In this document: piece by piece, positions 1-5,071 of the stretch | Position numbering within the stretch: position 1 is the first letter of the stretch | Layout of the letters: every line of letters starts with the position of its first letter | NCBI RefSeq assembly: GCF_001854865.1 | Contig: NZ_MDDW01000012.1 | Span: forward strand, 44,053-49,123 | From: Rhizobium sp. LCM 4573 | GTDB lineage: Bacteria; Pseudomonadota; Alphaproteobacteria; Rhizobiales; Rhizobiaceae | Direction of reading: 5' to 3' | DNA length: 5,071 nt | Made by a program: the position numbers and the translations under genes | Notes under the pieces: generated by a model | Seen by the model: only the letters and a program-made list of their open reading frames with translations | What the model was told of the DNA's origin: nothing | Databases searched by the model: none

Positions 1-1111
1 CATCGGCGAAAGCGCCCGCATTGTCTTCCGAACCGTCGATACCGTCGGTATCGGCTGCAAGAGCGAAAACACCCTCCAGACCGTCGACGCCGCAGGCCAG
101 TGACAGCAGGAATTCGCCATTTCGCCCACCTTTGCCCTTGCCTTTGATCGTCACGGTCGTTTCGCCGCCGGAGAGAATGACGGTGGGTTTCCGGAACGGC
201 CGGTTGCGACGGACGACTTCGGCTGCGATCGCCGCATGGACGCGGCCGACCTCCGAGGCTTCCCCCTCGATGGCATCGGAAAGGATGACCACTTCGACAC
301 CGGCCTTGCGCGCGGCTTCGGCGGCAGCCTCCAGCGAAACGGCGGCGGAGGCGACGAGCTTCACCGCGTTGCGGGCAAAGCGGGCATCGGATGGCAGGGG
401 TGGCGCGTCGTTGTTCTCGCGAATGTGGCGCATGACCGTTTGGGGCAGGTCGAGGCGATAGCGTTCGATGAGGCGCAGCGCATCGGCGCGGGTCGTCGCA
501 TCGGCAATGGTCGGCCCTGAGGCGACAAGGGCGGGATTGTCGCCCGGAATGTCGGAAACCACGAGCGAGACGACACGCGCCGGATGGGCGAGTGCCGCAA
601 GGCGGCCGCCCTTGATACGCGAGACCTGCTTGCGTACGGCATTCATGGCGCTGATCGGCGCGCCGGAGGCCAGCAGCGCCCGGTTCACGGCAACCTCGTC
701 CTCCAGTGTCAGCTCGCCCGCCGGTGCGGGCAGCAGCGCTGAACCACCGCCACAGATGAGCGCGACCACGAGATCGTCTTCCGTCAGCCCCCGCACCGCG
801 CCCATCAGCCGGCCGGAGGCTATCAGGCCGTTCTGGTCCGGCACCGGGTGGGCGGCTTCCAGAACCTCGATCCGCTCGCAGGGGATGGCATAGCCGTAGC
901 GCGTGACGACGACGCCGGAAAGTGGTGCGTCCCAAAGCCGTTCGAAGGCCCGCGCCATCTGCGCGGCACCCTTGCCGGCCCCGATTACCACCGTCCGGCC
1001 CTTCGGCTTTTCCGGCAAATTGGCGGCCAGCACCTTCTCCGGATCGGCGGCAGCCACCGCTACATGGAAAAGCCCTTCGAGAAAGGCGCGCGGATCGGCA
1101 ATGGTCGGCAT
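1..1111 (-). CDS. ttuD: Glycerate 2-kinase, MOFRL family (TtuD/GckA type), 3' end cut by window
   Basis: Predicted cytosolic kinase that phosphorylates D-glycerate with ATP to 2-phosphoglycerate, the last step of the glyoxylate-to-glycolysis route encoded here. 370 residues are visible; the family is usually a little over 400, so only the C-terminal end is missing past the left edge. Translating the minus strand shows an N-terminal nucleotide-fold motif VVIGAGKGAAQMARAFE (residues 41-57), a glycine loop CGGGSALLPAP (120-130), NAVRKQVSRIKGGRLA (157-172), SDIPGDNPALVASGPT (186-201), and in the C-terminal MOFRL part SGGETTVTIKGKGKGGRNGE (314-333) followed by AADTDGIDGSEDNAGA (352-367). The ATG at 1111 is chosen because the reading MPTIADPRAFLEGLF resembles the usual start of this family; its ribosome site is weak (only GACGGGA nearby). 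It lies 63 bp after glxR, with a terminator-like hairpin in the gap. Older annotations call ttuD 'hydroxypyruvate reductase'; the sequence fits a kinase, not a dehydrogenase. Confidence 0.93.
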   Translation of the reverse strand, partial: MPTIADPRAFLEGLFHVAVAAADPEKVLAANLPEKPKGRTVVIGAGKGAAQMARAFERLWDAPLSGVVVTRYGYAIPCERIEVLEAAHPVPDQNGLIASGRLMGAVRGLTEDDLVVALICGGGSALLPAPAGELTLEDEVAVNRALLASGAPISAMNAVRKQVSRIKGGRLAALAHPARVVSLVVSDIPGDNPALVASGPTIADATTRADALRLIERYRLDLPQTVMRHIRENNDAPPLPSDARFARNAVKLVASAAVSLEAAAEAARKAGVEVVILSDAIEGEASEVGRVHAAIAAEVVRRNRPFRKPTVILSGGETTVTIKGKGKGGRNGEFLLSLACGVDGLEGVFALAADTDGIDGSEDNAGAFAD

Positions 1112-1132
1112 CAGGTTTTCCCGTCTTGTGAG

Positions 1133-1166
1133 AAAAGCCGGGCGGCGCTCCTCTTCGCCACCCGGC
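1133..1166 (-). terminator. Terminator-like hairpin between glxR and the glycerate kinase gene
   Basis: Read on the minus strand, GCCGGGTGGC (1166-1157) pairs with GCCGCCCGGC (1146-1137) through 9 Watson-Crick pairs and one G-U, around a 10-nt loop GAAGAGGAGC. A flanking A-U pair extends the stem, and TTTTCTC follows at once. This has the form of a Rho-independent terminator, but the T run is only four bases. It sits inside the operon, about 20 nt before the kinase ATG, so it may be an attenuator or an mRNA-processing or stabilising hairpin, not an operon end. The upstream arm overlaps the perfect palindrome CGGCTCGAGCCG (1163-1174), which could form a weaker competing fold. The structure is seen in the sequence; activity is inferred. 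Confidence 0.5.
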
Positions 1167-1174
1167 TCGAGCCG

Positions 1175-2059
1175 TCATGCGACGGCGTGGTTCGCCATGC
1201 GCTCAAGTGCCTTGACGAGACCGGAATGATCCAGACCGCTGTCGCCATTGGCTGCGCAGAGGTTGAAGAGTTCCTGCGTCGAGGCGGTGTTTGGCAGAGC
1301 GATGCCGAGCGACTTGGCGCCCTGCAGCGCCAGGTTCAGGTCCTTCTGGTGCAGGGAGATGCGGAAGCCCGGATCGAACGTGCGCTTGATCATGCGGTCG
1401 CCATGAACCTCCAGAATGCGGGAGGAAGCAAATCCGCCCATCAGGGCCTCGCGTACCCGTGCGGGGTCCGCGCCAGCCTTGGAGGCGAAGACGAGCGCCT
1501 CGGAAACCGCCTCGATCGTCAGCGCCACGATGATCTGGTTGGCGACCTTGGTCACCTGGCCGTCGCCGCAATCGCCGACGAGCGTGATGTTCTTACCCAT
1601 CAGCTGGAGGAGCGGCAGCGCGCGGTCGAAGCTCTCCTGCGAGCCGCCTGCCATGATCGACAAGCTCGCGTTCTTGGCGCCAACCTCGCCGCCGGAAACC
1701 GGAGCGTCGATATATTCGGCACCGGTTTCGCGAACCTTCTTCGCGAATTCCTTGGTCTCGATCGGCGAGATCGAGCTCATGTCGATGACGAGCTTGCCCT
1801 TGCCGAGACCATAAGCGACGCCGTTTTCGCCGAAGAGGACATCCTTCACTTCCGGCGTATCCGGCAGCATCAGGATGATCGTATCGACCGTTTCCGCAAG
1901 CGCCTTCGGCGTCTCTACGAATTCCAGCCCGTTGTCGAGAAGTTCCTGGCGCGGCGGGATGACGAACTTCGAGGTAACGACCTTGTGGCCAGCGTCCTGA
2001 AGGTGGCGCGCCATCGGCGTGCCCATGATGCCGAGGCCGATAAATCCGATTGTTGCCAT
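1175..2059 (-). CDS. glxR: 2-hydroxy-3-oxopropionate (tartronate semialdehyde) reductase
   Basis: Cytosolic NAD(P)H-dependent enzyme of the beta-hydroxyacid dehydrogenase family, reducing tartronate semialdehyde to D-glycerate. The 294 residues match the usual GlxR/GarR length. The N-terminal Rossmann motif GFIGLGIMGTPMARHL is at residues 5-20. The substrate-binding signature DAPVSGGEVGA spans 119-129, the catalytic-lysine motif GDGQVTKVANQ spans 166-176 (K171), and the C-terminal KDLNLAL begins at K239. The ATG at 2059 has a clear GGAG (2070-2067) seven bases upstream, and that site lies within the last codons of hyi. Only 3 bp separate the hyi stop from this start, which suggests translational coupling. 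Context with gcl and hyi favours tartronate semialdehyde over 3-hydroxyisobutyrate, which related family members use; sequence alone would not exclude a sister activity. Confidence 0.95.
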   Translation of the reverse strand: MATIGFIGLGIMGTPMARHLQDAGHKVVTSKFVIPPRQELLDNGLEFVETPKALAETVDTIILMLPDTPEVKDVLFGENGVAYGLGKGKLVIDMSSISPIETKEFAKKVRETGAEYIDAPVSGGEVGAKNASLSIMAGGSQESFDRALPLLQLMGKNITLVGDCGDGQVTKVANQIIVALTIEAVSEALVFASKAGADPARVREALMGGFASSRILEVHGDRMIKRTFDPGFRISLHQKDLNLALQGAKSLGIALPNTASTQELFNLCAANGDSGLDHSGLVKALERMANHAVA

Positions 2060-2062
2060 AAC

Positions 2063-2881
<819 letters not shown>

Positions 2882-2913
2882 GGTTGTTCTCCCTCTATTT
2901 GGCGCAATTGCCT

Positions 2914-4698
<1,785 letters not shown>

Positions 4699-4759
4699 GG
4701 GCTTCCTCCGTCTCTTGGCCTGGAGGTTACCCCATTCAGCGCAGCGGGCAATAAAAGAA

Positions 4760-4774
4760 TGGAAATCATTCCCA
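4760..4774. promoter_or_regulatory. IclR-type operator, near-perfect palindrome
   Basis: TGGAAATCATTCCCA is a 15-bp inverted repeat with a single non-matching pair (positions 4 and 12), and flanking A/T bases extend the symmetry to 17 bp. From recall, the E. coli IclR consensus is TGGAAATNATTTCCA, which this matches at all but one defined position. It lies 62 bp upstream of the gcl start and 84 bp upstream of the IclR-family start, where a protein from the adjacent gene would be expected to bind. Binding by that protein is inferred. Confidence 0.72.
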
Positions 4775-4779
4775 TCATG

Positions 4780-4797
4780 TGGAAATAAACATTTTCA
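4780..4797. promoter_or_regulatory. Second, weaker IclR-type operator
   Basis: TGGAAAT at 4780-4786 and ATTTTCA at 4791-4797 form an inverted repeat with one mismatched pair and a 4-bp spacer instead of the 1-bp spacer of the first site. The left half-site repeats TGGAAAT of the first operator exactly 20 bp further on, about two helical turns, which suits cooperative binding of two regulator dimers on one DNA face. The wider spacer makes it a less certain site. Confidence 0.5.
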
Positions 4798-4857
4798 AGT
4801 AATCTGCGGTAATCCCCGACGGCGCGGACGTGCCAGAAAGTGCAGAGGAGTTACGCC

Positions 4858-5071
4858 ATGACCGAGCAGCAGCACGAAAAGCCGAGGGGAAAGCCGGGCC
4901 GCAAGCCAGGCGAAAATTTCGCGCCGTCTTCCGTCCAGGTTCTCGACCGGAGCCTGAAACTCCTCGAACTCGTGGCTGAAGCCGACGGCGCGACGCTAAC
5001 GGATCTTGCTGACCATTCCGGCATGGCGCCTTCCACCGCACACCGGCTGCTGACTTCCCTGGCAGGACACG
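4858..5071 (+). CDS. IclR-family transcriptional regulator, N-terminal part
   Basis: DNA-binding regulator; only the first 71 residues are in the window and the frame is open at the right edge. Residues about 24-71 form an IclR-type winged helix-turn-helix: SSVQVLDRSLKLLELVAEAD, then the HTH ATLTDLADHSGMAPSTAHRL (45-64) and LLTSLAGH. The typical IclR effector domain would follow outside the window. The ATG at 4858 is chosen for AGAGGAG seven bases upstream. An extra basic tail before the domain (residues 8-18, KPRGKPGRKPG) resembles an AT-hook. It is transcribed away from gcl with two IclR-type operators between them, so it probably controls the glyoxylate operon and itself. The ligand cannot be seen; glyoxylate, allantoin-pathway products or similar acids are guesses from relatives such as AllR. 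Confidence 0.93.
   Translation, partial: MTEQQHEKPRGKPGRKPGENFAPSSVQVLDRSLKLLELVAEADGATLTDLADHSGMAPSTAHRLLTSLAGH

Larger units (their letters stand above)
4699..4857. promoter_or_regulatory. Divergent intergenic control region of gcl and the IclR-family gene
   Basis: This 159-bp gap must hold the promoter for the minus-strand operon and that for the plus-strand regulator. Its middle (about 4750-4805) is distinctly AT-rich against the GC-rich surroundings. I see no strong -35/-10 pair. A possible plus-strand -10 is TAATCT at 4800-4805. Possible minus-strand elements are TTGAAA (4798-4793) as a -35, or TTTTAT (4756-4751) as a -10. Every one of these candidates overlaps or flanks the two IclR-type operators, consistent with control of gcl and autoregulation. 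Ribosome sites are GGAGG (4709-4705) for gcl and AGAGGAG (4844-4850) for the regulator. Promoter positions are speculative. Confidence 0.7.

Noticed and set aside
21..893. Plus-strand open frames of 94 to 146 codons over the kinase gene
   Set aside because: They overlap the well-supported kinase frame on the other strand and their translations are Ser/Ala/Arg-rich without motifs.
2882..2913. Small palindrome GCAATTGC in the gcl-hyi gap as a possible terminator
   Set aside because: It is an 8-bp loopless palindrome without a T run, in a 32-bp gap that mainly carries the hyi ribosome site; nothing suggests termination.
4775..5041. A minus-strand 88-codon frame over the start of the IclR-family gene
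   Set aside because: It overlaps the clear IclR helix-turn-helix frame and the operators, and its Arg/Ser-rich translation shows no family resemblance.

Overview
The base composition, codon use and gene content suggest a GC-rich alphaproteobacterium, most likely a member of the Rhizobiales/Rhizobiaceae (Rhizobium, Agrobacterium or Sinorhizobium type). This placement comes from protein resemblance and gene order only; there is no rRNA or other taxonomic marker in the window.

Layout: four genes lie head to tail on the minus strand and read from right to left. They are gcl (4698 down to 2914), hyi (2881 to 2063), glxR (2059 to 1175) and a glycerate 2-kinase of the TtuD/GckA type (start at 1111, running off the left edge). 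A fifth gene, an IclR-family regulator, starts at 4858 on the plus strand and runs off the right edge. The 159-bp divergent intergenic region (4699-4857) holds one very good IclR-type operator, a second poorer copy one 20-bp step away, and strong ribosome binding sites for both flanking genes.

Together the four enzymes form the complete D-glycerate route of glyoxylate assimilation. Gcl condenses two glyoxylate to tartronate semialdehyde plus CO2. Hyi interconverts hydroxypyruvate and tartronate semialdehyde. GlxR reduces tartronate semialdehyde to D-glycerate. The kinase phosphorylates D-glycerate to 2-phosphoglycerate, which enters lower glycolysis. The order follows the chemistry, and hyi and glxR are only 3 bp apart. 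The IclR-family protein is the probable local regulator, responding perhaps to glyoxylate or a related acid (inference).

This is a recognisable, ordinary metabolic operon and I do not see an undescribed system. The points most worth checking are the operator pair next to the regulator, a terminator-like hairpin between glxR and the kinase gene, and a basic AT-hook-like tail on the regulator. Long open frames antisense to the operon are best explained as GC-rich shadows.
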